64,000 bases of DNA from Pieris napi (Eukaryota; Arthropoda; Insecta; Lepidoptera; Pieridae). A program made the translations under genes and the position numbers. Location: the NCBI RefSeq assembly GCF_905475465.1, contig NC_062239.1:2356001-2420000 (forward strand), in the 5' to 3' direction. The number at the start of each line of letters is the position of its first letter. Positions within the stretch are counted from its first letter, which is position 1. Below the pieces are notes generated by a model, which was given only the letters and a program-made list of their open reading frames with translations, did no database searches and was not told where the DNA came from. This document shows positions 44,308-56,976 of this stretch, piece after piece.

Positions 44308-44865
44308 AGGCCTGTATTCACTTTGATTAATGCGAGTGCAAGGGATTAGTAATTGAGGATGATTAGTACAGGTGTGTAGTATCAGTAGTGTCCAATTCTT
44401 GATTCGTGGCTCTGTTACGTAAATTCAGTAGTCGATCAGCAAGTTTGCAGCGCGCTTGCAATTGAAAGAAGTATTTAAGGCGGTGCTATCTGAGACCGAA
44501 GAAGTTTTGGAAGCTGAACTTGCAAGACCAAGAAAAGTATGGGTTCGAAAATGGATTAATAGAAGACCTATTCATTGCGCAAGCTACCAAATCTATAAGA
44601 AATTGGCTGCTGAAGATACGACGGAATATTACTTTGCTCTCAGGTTGACCTGAAGAAGTCGAAGAAGAAGAAGAAGAGTCCTGCTGCCTGTCCAGACGTG
44701 TTTTGGCAGGCACGCTACAAGTGAGGGGGAAGGGAGGGCGCACGGCATGTGCTTCCTCTTCTAATCACGTTAGTACGCCGACAACTAATCAGTCGCTGTC
44801 CACACTGGTTTTCTCCTATTTACTAATCACCTGCACTAATCACTAATCAAAGTAAATACAGACCT
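44308..44865 (+). mobile_element. PIF/Harbinger-like element carrying a transposase-like fragment
   Basis: A 558-bp element. Its ends are inverted repeats (AGGCCTGTATTCACTTTGAT on the left; AGGTCTGTATTTACTTTGAT read inward on the right). Target duplications TAA lie at 44305-44307 and 44866-44868. Inside, a 65-codon frame (44456-44653, no ATG) contains V-W-V-R-K-W-I-N-R-R and L-A-A-E-D-T-T-E-Y-Y. This resembles the segment just before the catalytic core of HARBI1-type transposases (W-V-R-x-W-L-x-R-R, then E-D-x-x-x-Y). The catalytic part is missing, so it is a deletion derivative. Confidence 0.65.
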
Positions 44866-45195
44866 TAAGTCCTACCTCAATGGATGCAAACAATTGAATT
44901 AAGTTCAATGTTATGTTAAGATAATAAATATAAAATAAAAAAGAAAACAAAGACATAAACCGGTTGACTGCAAGTGCAACGTTATGCAATATTTAAAAAA
45001 AATATAGACATCATTATATGAGCTGTTAGTTGCGTTTTATTATACAATTTGTAATTGAGCGGCTAGATTGATGTTTTAATGGTAATTGTTTTCATATTAT
45101 AATGATTTTATTTTAGTGTTATCCCATTACGGACCAATCTAAAATCATTAAAATTTATCTAGTTGTTCTTGAGTTACAAATGGTGTAGCGTTTTT

Positions 45196-45371
45196 CAAAA
45201 CAGTTTCTGCCGTGCACCACCGCTATTTGGAACCAGCTTCCCACTGAAGTATTTCCGAACCAATTCGATTTAGAGTCCTTCAAGAAATTCCCTCAGGCAT
45301 TGAGTGTCCTTGGGCGGTGGTATCACTTAACATCAGGTGAGCCTCCTGCCCATTTGCCCCTGTTCTATAAA
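45196..45371 (+). mobile_element. LINE 3'-end fragment (WNQLP family), best coding trace
   Basis: It encodes I-W-N-Q-L-P-T-E-V-F-P-N-Q-F-D-L-E-S-F-K-K, shortly before the shared tail (GGTATCACTTAACATCAGG and GAGCCTCCTGCCC). This motif is common at the extreme C-terminus of insect non-LTR retrotransposon reverse-transcriptase proteins. The copy therefore shows that the dispersed short repeat in this window is a LINE end. A further repeat-like patch follows at about 45525-45680. Confidence 0.7.
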
Positions 45372-45699
45372 AATAACTAACACGACTTGTAAAATATCAT
45401 CGTTGTTTGGAGGCGATAAACGTGATACGTATTTGTAATGCCCTCTGCATTACTCAATGTGCTAATTTTTATTGTCCGGGGGAGTTGTGTTTCCTCAATA
45501 TTAGTGACATTTGTATGATATGTGGGACTCCTTCCAGGCTCTGATACTCAGCAGAGTAAGCAATACCTAGTCAAACAATTCGGTTACTAGCAACAGCCGC
45601 ATTGCGGAGGCCCTCAGGGTCGTTTTCACATTCTACTGAGGATTCACGGGCCTAGCCATGTCATGTCAAATAAATAAAAAACAGTAAAATTAAAGTGTT

Positions 45700-48600
45700 T
45701 TTTCATAGAATTATTCGATCATTGTTATTTATTTTTACTGCCAGTTAACAAGACATCGGCGTAGAACAAAAGGAATTTACAAGAAACTCTCCGCTATTCT
45801 AGTTCCACAAGCTTTTTGTTTTACAAAATTTTGTTCACATTACATTTTGAAGCAATTAATCCTAGCAGTGAAAACAAATAAAAATCATCATTTTTGGTAT
45901 CAAGTAGGTATTTCAGGAGTATCTTCTCTGACTTTGGTTCTCTGAGTTCGAATAGTTGCGTATATTGCTTGGGAACGAAATTGCGTTCTTTCCAATTATG
46001 TATTTTCATTTTTATCAGTATCATAGAAAATTAAATAATAAGATTTCAATTATTTAGTATAAAGAAGTATCTTCCGCGTACAATTACTTTATTTCTAATT
46101 TATAAAGATTTATATTCATTATTTTTGCAATGCTCGCGATAGTACCAATAATTTATTGTTAAAAAAAGTTAATTTGAAAATATACGAACCAAATAAAAAA
46201 CGTGTCAGAAACTGACATTATCTTATAGGCGTATCTTTGCCGATAGATTAACTGTCAAAAAGTTTTCTAAATGAATATTAATACTTCTAACTTAACCTAA
46301 ATAATAACGCTTATTCCGATTGTGTTGTATCGATCAATTGTTTCTTCCTCTTCAATTGTTATGGTCACATCACATGGTTTAAAAGTTTTATTATTAGCAC
46401 CAAGGGATTATCCATACGTAAATGGATTACATTAAATGCTTATATGGAGTAAGAGATTTTCAGCTCTTATATGGTTCGAAAACCTTCATTTTGGTTTATT
46501 TACCTGGTAATTTTTTGTACCACGAAGTTAATTTAAACACAAAATAGCATACATACATATGTATATCAATACAAGACAAGTTCTACATATATGTAATACA
46601 AACATAATAAGCATATTCTAATTGTTTTTTAACCATATTCAAAACGGGGTTTGGGGTACACAAATTACTGGGACTGTATAGTTTTTAGTTACGTGGCACA
46701 ATAACGTTTTAATTAATACTGCAAATATTTATTACCAAGAGACCTAAAGAACAAGGAAAAGAAAAGCAAGGTCAAATGATAGGCTTATACTGGTAAAGTA
46801 CTACACTTGTGAATGGTTGCGTGACAGTCGTTATTTGCAACAATATTTAAAAAACTAAACTTAATGCTAAAAGTTCTACCTATAATTGTCCTGTAAACAC
46901 GCCACGGGTTGTTCCACGAAAAGCATTCAATATTTGACCTTAATTCGTGTATGTGTACTTTATGCGTACAAATTGTTATAATAAAAGATGTGAGGTTTTC
47001 ACTCATGTTACGTTCGGGATGTGGATATTTCGATGCGGGCACAGAGCACAGAAAAGAAGGGTGATCATCTACTGGCCTAAAAATAAATGTGATTAAGGAT
47101 TGTAGCCACCCTGAATTTATTTATTCACGAAGTTAATTTATAGTTACTGCCGCGGTTTCGTTCCTGTGAATCGGGAAAGCAAAATTGTTAATTAAAATCA
47201 TTACAATTACAGCGGTGTAATAGAGTCCAAATCTTTTAGAGAACCAACTAAACTCGAAATCTTACAAATTTCAGATCTTTATAATATCGCTACGTGGTAT
47301 ACTTTATTTATAAATAACTACGTGGACCTGTGGTTAGGCTCTATTTTCGTCGTCGATTTCATCGATTCAATATATAATATTATATTAACGCTATTCGACA
47401 CATCTTTTACATATGTTAAGTATTTGAAAAGTTCAGCTTTTCAAAAAAATAATACTTAGTCGTTAATTACGTTAAATTTAACTAACGTAAAATAATGGTA
47501 ATAACATATTTTAGGTTGTATGGCATGGTCACCATATAAATGATCACAGATCCAAAAAGGTACGTCCGATTCCGCACTTACGGAACTATAACAGCAACAA
47601 AACTGTAGAAATAGCAGTCGTCTCTGGTTAGTCTACGTTCTAGGTATAAAAAAAATTGTCAAGACATTAATCTGGGTCAATAAAAACGTGAACGTATTAT
47701 AAATCAATTTGTCTTGCTATGCGTCGTTGTCAAAGTGATTTTCGCAAAACTCAGAAATGTTAGCTTAACCAAATTTAGAACATACCGTTACTTATTGAAA
47801 TTTGTTTGCAAAAATAAATGGCAGGAAAAGGGTCATAAAGGTCTTGTGGACAGCTTTTAGATGTGGGCCAAGTAGTTAAATAAACCGTCAAGTACAGTAC
47901 GAACGAATGATGATACGCAAAAAATATCCCTGCAATATCTACAAACGGTGTATTTATATGGGATTATCTTCTAAAAGGTTTAATGGTAACTTTTATATGT
48001 ACACAACATTTTTGTACTTATTTAATCAATACGTATAAAAACCTAATTAAATTATCTGTTTTCAAAAATCTAGCCGCGTCTGCCTACGCCGTAGCACCTC
48101 TCGTAGCGACTAAACACCAAATTTATGCAAACTAAACTAAAACATTTATTAAAGACAAATTTAATACTATTCAAAAGCTAGTGACTAAAGCTACCTTGCC
48201 AAACCTAAGAACCTCTTCGATCGATTTTCGTCAAAGACGATCTGAATATTATCAGCTGACAGAAAACCCGCCCTCTTATTCACCGTAGCGTTTCAAAGCT
48301 TTGCTCGACTCGTCAAGGCGAGCCAAGTACCACACTTTATGCCAGTTCAACTTTATATATAGCGACGTTTATTCTCCGACCTAGCAGTAAAATGGCATTC
48401 TTGTATATGAAATATTACATGTTATACTGCTGTAGAAGACATTGAATGGGCAAGTGGACTGCGTAATTCTAAATATAAAATGCGATTTCATACATTTATA
48501 TGACTTGTATTCATTTATTCAGATATTGTATTTAATCAGTGTTAGAAAGCCCAGACCGATGTTATTGAGTCTATGTTGTATATCATTTATTATTATGGTC

Positions 48601-49320
48601 CACATTCATTCCTATTTCACTCTAGAAATTAAATTGTAGAGATAAACTGTATGTAGTTGCAAGTCACTACGAAAACTTGAATCGGAATAAAACTAATTTT
48701 GTCTTACTATAGTCATGTTTACAATGCGTATTATCAAGCTAGTGTGTTCATACTTTTCTAAGACTTTTAATTAAAATCTCAAGTAACTAAAGAAGAAGTA
48801 ACGCAAGATATTATTTATACTATGCTGTGTTTTAAAATAAGAGTAAACGAGCATTTATTACCCAGGTGCTTTTTACCAATATAACCTGCGTCTATCTTTC
48901 ATTGAAAGGAATATTATAATGAAACCTATGGGGCCTGGGTCTTTACTACGCTTCGTTTATTGTGTATTTTTTTCATATACGCAAATACATAAAAGGATTC
49001 TTTCAACACTACACCGTAGTGTAACTCTGGATGGGTAAAGCCAAAGTATACATTTCGAGTTATCTACTGTATCTAAGAGGTCGTGAACCTCAATAAAAAT
49101 TCAGTATTTGCATAACGAGAGAACAAGACGTAAATATTCATAGAAGAGAGGAAAAGTGGCATAAGTAGCCACTTACATTTACATGCCGCTAACTGCGTTC
49201 TTTCCAACTCGGAGAACAATATCACAATTATTATCATTTTTTTTTTGTAAATTTCAGTAAGAACATGTTAAACCACAGAAGAAAGATATTTCTGTCAATC
49301 TTACTTATAATTTGGCATTG
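45700..49320. other. Non-coding AT-rich stretch
   Basis: No gene, RNA gene or clear repeat recognised in about 3.6 kb. Confidence 0.4.
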
Positions 49321-49329
49321 AGACTAGCG

Positions 49330-50010
49330 AGGAGCTTCCAGAGGACAGGAACAGAGAGCTTCTTATAGCACAAGAAAAGTTGCCTAATCCAGTACAGCAA
49401 TTGGTGGATATACCACGCTGCCTTCCTCTCTATTAGCTCGTATTCAGACCTAATCAATACTCTTAATACCTCGAACCACGATTAGGTAACAGAATGGCAA
49501 AGGGAGTTTTTTCTTACGTTTGTTGACTTTGGAAAAGGTTTCGATAAACTTAGTTCGAGCATGTATAGTTAATAGTTATATATAGTTGTCACACTTCAAC
49601 TTTGGTGTCCCAACAGATGACAACCTACTAAAGGCACTTTCGGGAATTATTCTTGTAGAGAGATTCAGGATGGCCTGAACTCAGACGATATTCAAACCAC
49701 AACAAACGCCAAACGAAAACGAAATAGAGTGAAGATCAACATCTTACTATATATGAGTGAAATGTGAAAGTCACTATTGACATCTCTTATCGAGACTAAC
49801 CGAAGTCTTGGTCGACCGCAGCCTTTACCGAATTCTGGATATCTCCTGGCCAAGGAGAGGAAATGAAAGTGGCCGTCCCAAACCTGGTAACGTACAGTTG
49901 CAGATGAGGCATAGAGATCCGGTAAGACTTGGAGCGATGAAATATACCGCGAGGCTCAAAACTGAGCGCGAAGGTGGATCACTGTGGGACATAGGACAAG
50001 TCAAGTTAGT
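49330..50010 (+). mobile_element. Decayed LINE (reverse transcriptase remnant)
   Basis: Broken + strand frames include T-F-V-D-F-G-K-G-F-D-K-L near 49520, a degraded form of the reverse-transcriptase motif F-V-D-F-x-K-A-F-D. Near 49930 there is W-S-D-E-I-Y-R-E-A, as in the R-W-x-D-D-I tail of RTE-like elements. Frameshifts and stops are frequent. Confidence 0.5.
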
Positions 50011-50089
50011 CAGGACTTTCAATAGGTTGTTTTGTTGCCTCGAATCAAGGCGTAGGCAACTGACATGGTCAGTTATATATTATCTATGT

Positions 50090-51050
50090 TAATAAAGATA
50101 AAACATACTTATATCAAGTTTTTGAATCATATTTCTAATGTTCTTATTAGATTCTTATAAAATAAAGTGTTATTCAGAGATATAACAGTGAAACCCGATA
50201 TGTTAACTAGAAATAATACACTAAACTATATTAATATATACATAATAGATATATTAATTCAAATAACGCTGTTCACTTTTACAATACAATATGACGTCTA
50301 TTGAGCTAAGAAATAAGGTTATTATCGCAAGAGGTATTATCGCAGGAGATCAACATCGAAGAAAATTATAAATCAGCGCGGATATTAATAAAATATATAA
50401 GTACTAAAAAAAACTTTATTTCAAAAAACATTTTTTATTTGTTTTATTTTAGTAGTTACGAAAGATTTGTAAATGGTTGAATGAGTAACGTGTAACTTAT
50501 TATAAAGTTTTAATATTCTTTTAATACTGTTCTCATTAGTTGAAGTTTGTAGCGTGAAGTTTTCTCGACGCAACCAATTTGATTTTTAATTTAATAAACT
50601 TAAATCATTACATATGTCATGGTTTTTCAGGAACTAAAGACATACCCAACTAAATATTAGATCGTTATGTAATAAGATACAACTTTATATATTTTGCTGG
50701 TTTTACGTAACCTTAAACCAATACTGAGGATTGTTGGAAGCCTTTCTTTGTACGAATTCATAATTGAATGTTTAAAATAGATTTAAAATTGCAGTTCCAT
50801 TATAATATGAAATTACTGTCTTACCATATAGGTTTTGTGACCTAATAACAAAAAGAGTCAAGAAGAAAGAGCTTAAAAGTTACTTTACACATTTACCTCT
50901 ATCTACATAAAGAGAAAAACAAGCGATAATAAAATACAATAGAAAGCTAGGCATAGGTTGGATCGATTTAGTGCTGACACATCATTAGCAGTCCAGCTGC
51001 GAGGATCTCACCTTTACCATTGGTATTAAGGTATCTGTAATGACGTAAAC
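50090..51050. other. AT-rich non-coding stretch
   Basis: Nothing recognisable. Confidence 0.4.
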
Positions 51051-51079
51051 GTGAGTAATTACAATAGCAATCGATAGAA

Positions 51080-51750
51080 TAGATAATAAAGAGTGGTGAC
51101 GGTGTCGGTGGGGTCTAGCGCGGCGGATCGCCTGCCGCTGGCGTATTGCCGCAGCCAGCGCGGCGTCCTTGCCTCAATCGCGGGTAATACGCGCGAGTCA
51201 CGCGACAGAGGTCGATAGCGGCCACGGGCCAGCCTCCGCGTCAATTATTCAGCACGCGAGCACCACCGGCGCCGCCACCAGCGAGGGACAAAGGCAACGC
51301 ACTGCGACACCTACCGGCCCACCGCCGGCCCGCCACGCTCCAGCTCCTTACGAAATAAAGCCAGAAGCGACGAAAGCCAAAACGAAGCACACTTATCACT
51401 CCAAACCTTATCCGTTTGCGACGCCGAGTTTAGACAGCGCGCGACGGTCGCGCGTTACGTAAAGGGCGCGACGAAGCGCGTTGCGCGTGTGTGCGCGTGG
51501 TCGCGCTCGCGGTGGCGCTCGGGGTAAGGTCGCGCGCGGAGTGCCGCTGCGAAGTTATGCAACGCGCCGCCACCGCTGCTCGGACTGGAAAATCGAACGC
51601 GAGGGGCGCAGGTCATGCGCGCGCACCTGCATCGATACCCTCCGCCCATAGACCTACAAATGCGAGGACGGGCCTTAGGTAGGCGACCTCGCTCTGCGCG
51701 CTTCTGCGAAACTCTAATCACACACAAGTAAACGAATACTTCAAATGTAG
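51080..51750. promoter_or_regulatory. CpG-rich block, candidate promoter
   Basis: About 650 bp of GC- and CpG-rich sequence, the largest such block outside coding DNA here. On the + strand it contains GCTCGGG|GTAAGG (donor-like, near 51522) and on the minus strand ATTTC|GTAAGG (near 51353). It could be the promoter and first exon of a distant gene on either strand, including a far-upstream start of para. Open frames inside it are what CpG-rich DNA produces by chance. Confidence 0.35.
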
Positions 51751-51949
51751 ATCATGGACGGCGGTGATGTGTGCGAGTAATACTACCGTCTCTATCCGCA
51801 AGTGCGATATCTGGCAACAATCGTGTGATTCTGCCCGCCCCGCCTGCTGGCGCCGCTTGCTCCGATGCGGGTTTTCTTACATCAGTTCTCAAATGACAGG
51901 TTGTGCCGCCATCAACGATCAGATATATTCAATTGATATTACTTAGTTA

Positions 51950-52970
51950 CTAGTTCTTAAACTGTCTTAATTACGAGAAACATAAAATTTGTAAAATATT
52001 ACAATAATAAATTATAATTTAAACGTTAGGCAGTTAGGCGCCAAATTTATCCGTCTCCTCTTCCAGTGCTCAACTTTCGTATATTTGTAGGTAGCCCTTT
52101 ACATGTTAGGGGGGTAATATAGCATGTTCTAGAGGTTACAGTAACTCGACTCACTATGGTAACCCCAATAAAGTAACAGGAGTCTTCATATCCTTTTACC
52201 CTTTTATATAGGTGCCGAAGATGAGTTATTCATAAATTTTTGCTTCCTTGACTCGATTCTAAAAAATACCTCACTATTTTGTTATCGGAATCTGAATAAA
52301 AACCTAAAAGTAAAATATAGTGATGAACTCAGGCTAAGAGACGAGTAACGAGTTGTAAACTCCCTCTATATAACTTCAATTCACTCCAATTTTTCATTTA
52401 TGATTGTTTCTCAATCACTATGACATTTAATTACAGAAATGTTAAATAAATGTCAGAAAAGCCACATACTTAAGCTGTTTATGACCAAATGTAAAATTAT
52501 GAGTGTAGTATTGGAGTTCTAGTACGAATAAATTATCGATAGGGAGTGCTGTAAATATCATTTTGTCATAGGTAAATTAAATTATGGAATGTAATGGAAA
52601 ATTCAGCAGTTTACTGTTCAAGACACAGCCTTAATTTGTCTATCTTAGTTATTTTTATAGCGTTATGTCCTGCAGGATTCTTTTATGAAGCACTGCTGCG
52701 GATATTCTATCCATATTTGTGCTGCAGAAGTGGACAATTCGCGGAAAAAGTTTGAGGAACTTAAAATAATGACACAATATATATTTATTGAATCTACAAA
52801 TATACATGATCTTAAAACAAATGAGTTTCACGGGTGTAATACACGGATTAAATTTAAATGTCATTGTTAGAGGTGGTGTACATGCGTCGGGTTATCCCTC
52901 TCCCTGTGATAGGTATGATGGTTGGCCATGCGTCGTGCTCGTAAACGAGTTCTACTTGTGGTTACAGTTT
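51950..52970. other. AT-rich non-coding stretch
   Basis: Nothing recognisable. Confidence 0.4.
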
Positions 52971-52979
52971 TTTTTCTTT

Positions 52980-53700
52980 TAGAACAGGAGGCAAAAGCGT
53001 AGAAGGCTCATCTGATGTTAAGTGATAACATCGGATGTCCATCAACCGCCCATGGACACTCTCAATGCCAGAGGGCTTGCGAGTGCGTTGCCAACCTCGC
53101 TGGTCTTTTCTTAAAGGACCTTAAGGGCCATATCATACTCGTACTAGCGGATTGAGAGCGGCTGAGGGGCGGGACGGGCGCGCAGCGAATTCGTTGCGGA
53201 CGCGCAGCGAGTCCGTCGCAAATAGCAGCGTGGACGCCATTTGTACAGTCTCGTACAAACGCCAGTCCGCCCCGCCTCATTTCAGTTCGTAACGAGACAC
53301 GAATGCGAGATTGTTTTTTTTTGTTTATTATTTGTTTCAAATATTTATACGGCTTTATCATCCTAATATGTTTGCACTGCACCTATGCAATTAGGAAAAT
53401 CCGTATTTTCTAGAAAGCCTTTGCTAATGTTTTCCCAGTCTTTTGTTTTCTTGGGTGGCATACAAATATGAAACAAGTTTTAAAAATAGCTTGACATGTC
53501 TCACGAACAAATTTTTTGTATTGTTGAAAATCCATTTTGTAAATGTACGTCGTTAACTCGCTGCGCGCCCGTCCCGACCCGCAGCCGTTCTCAATCCGCT
53601 AGTATGATAAGGCCCTAAGTCGTATTTATTTAGTTATTAAATAAATAAATAGGTATTGGTTCACAAATATCTCGACGGGCAGTGGTTCCACATGGGGGTG
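52980..53700 (-). mobile_element. LINE 3'-end fragment (WNQLP family), split by a MITE
   Basis: On the minus strand the family tail and the coding-like S-F-K-K segment are present at 52980-53121. The alignable sequence continues after 53618, where GTCG and T-rich sequence match the 18.3 kb copy. The 491-bp element at 53125-53615 interrupts it. Confidence 0.7.
53125..53615. mobile_element. MITE with about 60-bp inverted repeats nested in a LINE fragment
   Basis: The ends are GGGCC-TATCATAC and, a few bases further in, ACTAGCGGATTGAGA with CGGGACGGGCGCGCAGCGA at the inner edge. They are present in inverted orientation at both sides with a few mismatches and one 3-bp indel. TAA lies at 53122-53124 and 53616-53618. 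The uninterrupted copy of the host repeat at 18294-18310 shows the empty site. TSD and TIR are PIF/Harbinger-like; no coding capacity. Confidence 0.85.
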
Positions 53701-54010
53701 GCGGAAAAGAATACCTTAAATAACGCTAAGTTGTGGAACGACGAACGTCAAGGTGATACGGGTGGAATTTCATATTCTGCCTCGACGTCCGATGATGAAA
53801 CTCAGCTGTAACTCCTCTGAAGACCCTCCATGGTAGATGCAGTAGAAGATGCAGAGAGACCTCACGTCTCTACGCAACACCAAGGGATCAAACCACAAAA
53901 AAAGTGAGTGGTCGTCGACGTATCGATCTCTTATATCGAACTCTTTGATACGTTGAATACGGTCAAGTACCTACTGGGGAACTCCCGCCCAGAGGTCAGA
54001 AGAGCAATCC
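53640..54010 (+). mobile_element. Probable LINE-derived repeat fragment
   Basis: It contains repeat-like phrases (GGTGGCGGAAAAGAATACC, CTCACGTCTCTACGCAACAC followed by CAAGGGATC) that look like 3' ends of lepidopteran non-LTR elements. Short frames carry F-H-M-G-V-A-E-K-N-T-L-N-N-A. I cannot assign the family. Confidence 0.35.
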
Positions 54011-54099
54011 ATGTGGCTTTAAGGAGAGTGTCTTCGAAGAGAGTAGTGACAAAAGGTGTTTACAGGTCGTTTTTGAATTCGTGTGGTAATATATTAATT

Positions 54100-55880
54100 T
54101 AACTATTTAACCTTGATCGACCTTGCAATAAAATGAAAAGTTAACACACAGTAAAGCAAGTAACTATTTTATATGTTGCTTTATTATTATGACCATTGTT
54201 TCTATATGTGAAGTGAAGCATGGTGTAATCGAATCGAATCTATACTTTAATTAGAATTCGGCTTAGTAAATATGTATAATATATGTTTACAAATTAACGT
54301 CAAAGTGTAACCAAACCGATACTTGTGGTTTATTCAATTTGCTATAGTTGCAATAGATCTATATATCCGATAGTTATAGTGTTTATATAGTCATCATTGT
54401 TATTCAAAGTATTCAATTGACACTCGTTCCACCGCCTGCCGTTTGACTCGCCAAAAAAGCCCTAGCTGAGCTATTCATCCCATTCTAAAAGAAAAGAAAT
54501 CAAAGGTTCTCAGTTCTTCCAACTATCTAGCCAAGCAGATGCCTTTACCAAACGACTGATGCCTTTTATCTACTAGCTACTGTATGCCGTTACCATTTTT
54601 GATAATTTATCTGCAGGTTCTGCTCCTGTGTTTGCCTTACTTAGACGACATTATTCATATCATTAATTTACCGCCTGTACGGTTCCTGTGTCATCGGGGT
54701 GCTTTAAATAATAGAGGATTTTAGTTCTACTCTATATTAACCACTCACCTACAACAATAGAATAAAGAATATAAGTGAAATAATGAAATGTTAATTGCTA
54801 TGTAACGAATGAATGCAATGTAACATTCGAAGAGCTGGCTATACTCTCGGGTCGTAACTCCAACGATTTAGAAAATCGCCACCCTTATAAAACTAAGAAA
54901 ATGAGCAAAATGTACAGTCTTGGCTCGTACATTGCCTTTGATTCTCTTCTTTCCTTTCCATGTGTAATCCTTCCTGTTCCTGTAACTTCTTGTATAATCT
55001 ATTAACCTGTTATTATTATTTATTATATATATAAAAAATGAACTAATTTCTATGATTGAGTCATGTAACATTGTATACTTCAAATAGATATGTATACCCT
55101 AAATAGCCTTATTAAAGGAAAATGGCGCGGAATGCAAGATTTAAAAAAAATATATTTTAAAAATTAAAATAAAACTATGGTGAAAAATGTTATGTTTATA
55201 TTTATCAAAATGTCCCAACAAAAACAGTCTCATAAACTAATATAATTATTAAATAATACCCTGCAAAACCAAAAGATTCATAAGACTCGATACATTATAT
55301 CAAATAAGCTTAGCCTAAGTAGAGATACGAGGTGAAATTTTTCAGGTACACATTTCGAGATTTTACAACATCAGACTGATTCACATAACATGTTAATTTG
55401 ATGCTATGTGATGATCATTTTATAAAAGGCTTAACTAAATTATGTTAATTATCTTTTGCACAACTGAAGTATGTACAATCAGTAATTTTTTTAACTTAAG
55501 TATAATGTTGCATTGTTTGTATGTTAAATTACAACAATAAGAAATCTATTTAGTTATGCAATTATTAACATGTCATTAGCATTCTATTGCAGCTAAATCA
55601 AGCAGATTAAGATAAAAATAAGTTGTACTTATAATTTTAGTTAATTATTTAATAATACCTAATTTTAGTAGGATGAATACTGTAATAAATACCAAGTTGA
55701 AATTAATCAGCCTAAATGTCTAAATATATCAATTATAACTTATATGTAATAATATATTAATAATATAATAATATATATTATAACTTATATCCATATTAAA
55801 AATTATACAGTTATTAGTGAGCTACATTTATTTATTTTTTATTTATTTTATTTATTTATTCTATACATCATCCTAAATAG
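54100..55880. other. AT-rich non-coding stretch
   Basis: Largely low-complexity AT. Around 55830-55860 repeated TTTATT gives several minus-strand AATAAA signals, suitable as PMVK polyadenylation sites about 200 nt after its stop. Confidence 0.45.
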
Positions 55881-56052
55881 AAAAAAGTTGGCGTGGTGGA
55901 AACACAAACTGGACACAGAAACACAAACTGGACACAGCAACAGCATATAATTTTTAATATGGTTAATACTAACATTTATAAGTTAGCTATATACAATATC
56001 CCATGTGTTTGCCTAAAAACCAAAATAAGTGTATATGTGCCTATAAATAGAA

Positions 56053-56333
56053 CTATTCTGAAATTAATGAGATTATTTTCTCCAGCTGTTTTTCTATTGA
56101 ATCTCTATCCCTGCCATTTTCAATAACTAAGTCCCAACCACTATAATTATCTAAGCCACATTCAGACGCCACATCATCAACCCCACTTTTAAATTTGTAG
56201 CCTCTTTCTCTTCTTGTATCTTCATCAGCAATAAGCCTAATAGTTTTGATTTTATTGCCATAGTTTTCTTTAAACCACTGTATGTCTGTACCACGTCTCA
56301 CATCACTCACTATCCATATAGGTTTTCCTTTAG
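56053..56333 (-). CDS. PMVK: PMVK exon 3
   Basis: 281 nt including the stop, from TTTCTAG|CTAAAG. It encodes the C-terminal half from A-K-G-K-P-I-W-I-V-S-D to the end (I-I-S-L-I-S-E). An in-frame ATG further upstream is in intron and is not the start. Confidence 0.93.
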
Positions 56334-56976
56334 CTAGAAAAAATATAAGAGAAGATATTACACTAAAACTAAAATTCATGATATTGTTTAAAAAATAATC
56401 ATAAACAAAGAAAAATCTGGCCAGTGTAAGAAGTTATTTTTCTAAAATAGTTGAATAACCCAATGGCCCTGAATTGATTTTATTATTTTCATTTGCAAGG
56501 CCACAACAATCCATAACTATGTTTGCCTAATGCCTTGACAATCGTTGAGAATTCACACTTATAATACATACCGTTTTCACAAGCAACTTTACAAAAACAG
56601 CCATAATCTTTCTCTCTCATCTTATCACTCCAATTGATCATTTCAAGTCTATAGTTTTCCTTTAGTGCACCATCACTCAGTAGCTCATTCAAATTTAAAT
56701 TCATTTCCTTCGCCCAGTAACTTTTTATTGGTAAAGAAATCTTTATAATTTCACATTTATCACCTAATCTGAAAAAAATTAAGAAATTCTGTTTTAAATT
56801 ACAAGGGAAGTGAAACTATTTTTGTAGGCCATAAATAATGTGTATAGATATAAATTATCATAATATTTATATTTTTAAAGATTTAAAATAACTTACTTGG
56901 CTTGTAAATGGTCAGTTATAAAATCTTTACCGCATTTTCTTTTACCAGAGAATAGTAAAACAATTGTCGGGTTCAT
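56053..56976 (-). CDS. PMVK: Phosphomevalonate kinase, complete (three exons)
   Basis: The enzyme converts mevalonate-5-phosphate to the diphosphate with ATP, in the mevalonate pathway that supplies isoprenoids and, in insects, juvenile hormone. Exons are 56897-56976, 56572-56768 and 56053-56333; all junctions are GT-AG and the phases agree. The product is 185 aa; the human enzyme has 192. The start is the ATG at 56974-56976. The first exon carries the phosphate-binding F-S-G-K-R-K-C-G-K-D. The second has E-M-I-N-W-S-D-K-M-R. The third has I-W-I-V-S-D-V-R-R-G-T-D-I-Q-W-F and G-V-D-D-V-A-S-E-C-G-L-D-N, all diagnostic of the animal PMVK family. No break is seen. Confidence 0.95.
56572..56768 (-). 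CDS. PMVK: PMVK exon 2
   Basis: 197 nt, from TTTTTTTCAG|ATTAGG to AACG|GTATGT. It encodes the central segment with L-N-L-N-E-L-L-S-D-G-A-L-K-E-N-Y-R. Confidence 0.93.
56897..56976 (-). CDS. PMVK: PMVK exon 1
   Basis: 80 nt, ATG to CAA|GTAAGT (phase 2). It encodes M-N-P-T-I-V-L-L-F-S-G-K-R-K-C-G-K-D, including the nucleotide-binding loop. Confidence 0.93.

Noticed and set aside
51059..51727. Several open frames in the CpG-rich block
   Set aside because: High GC produces long frames on both strands; none shows a recognisable domain or a consistent splice structure.
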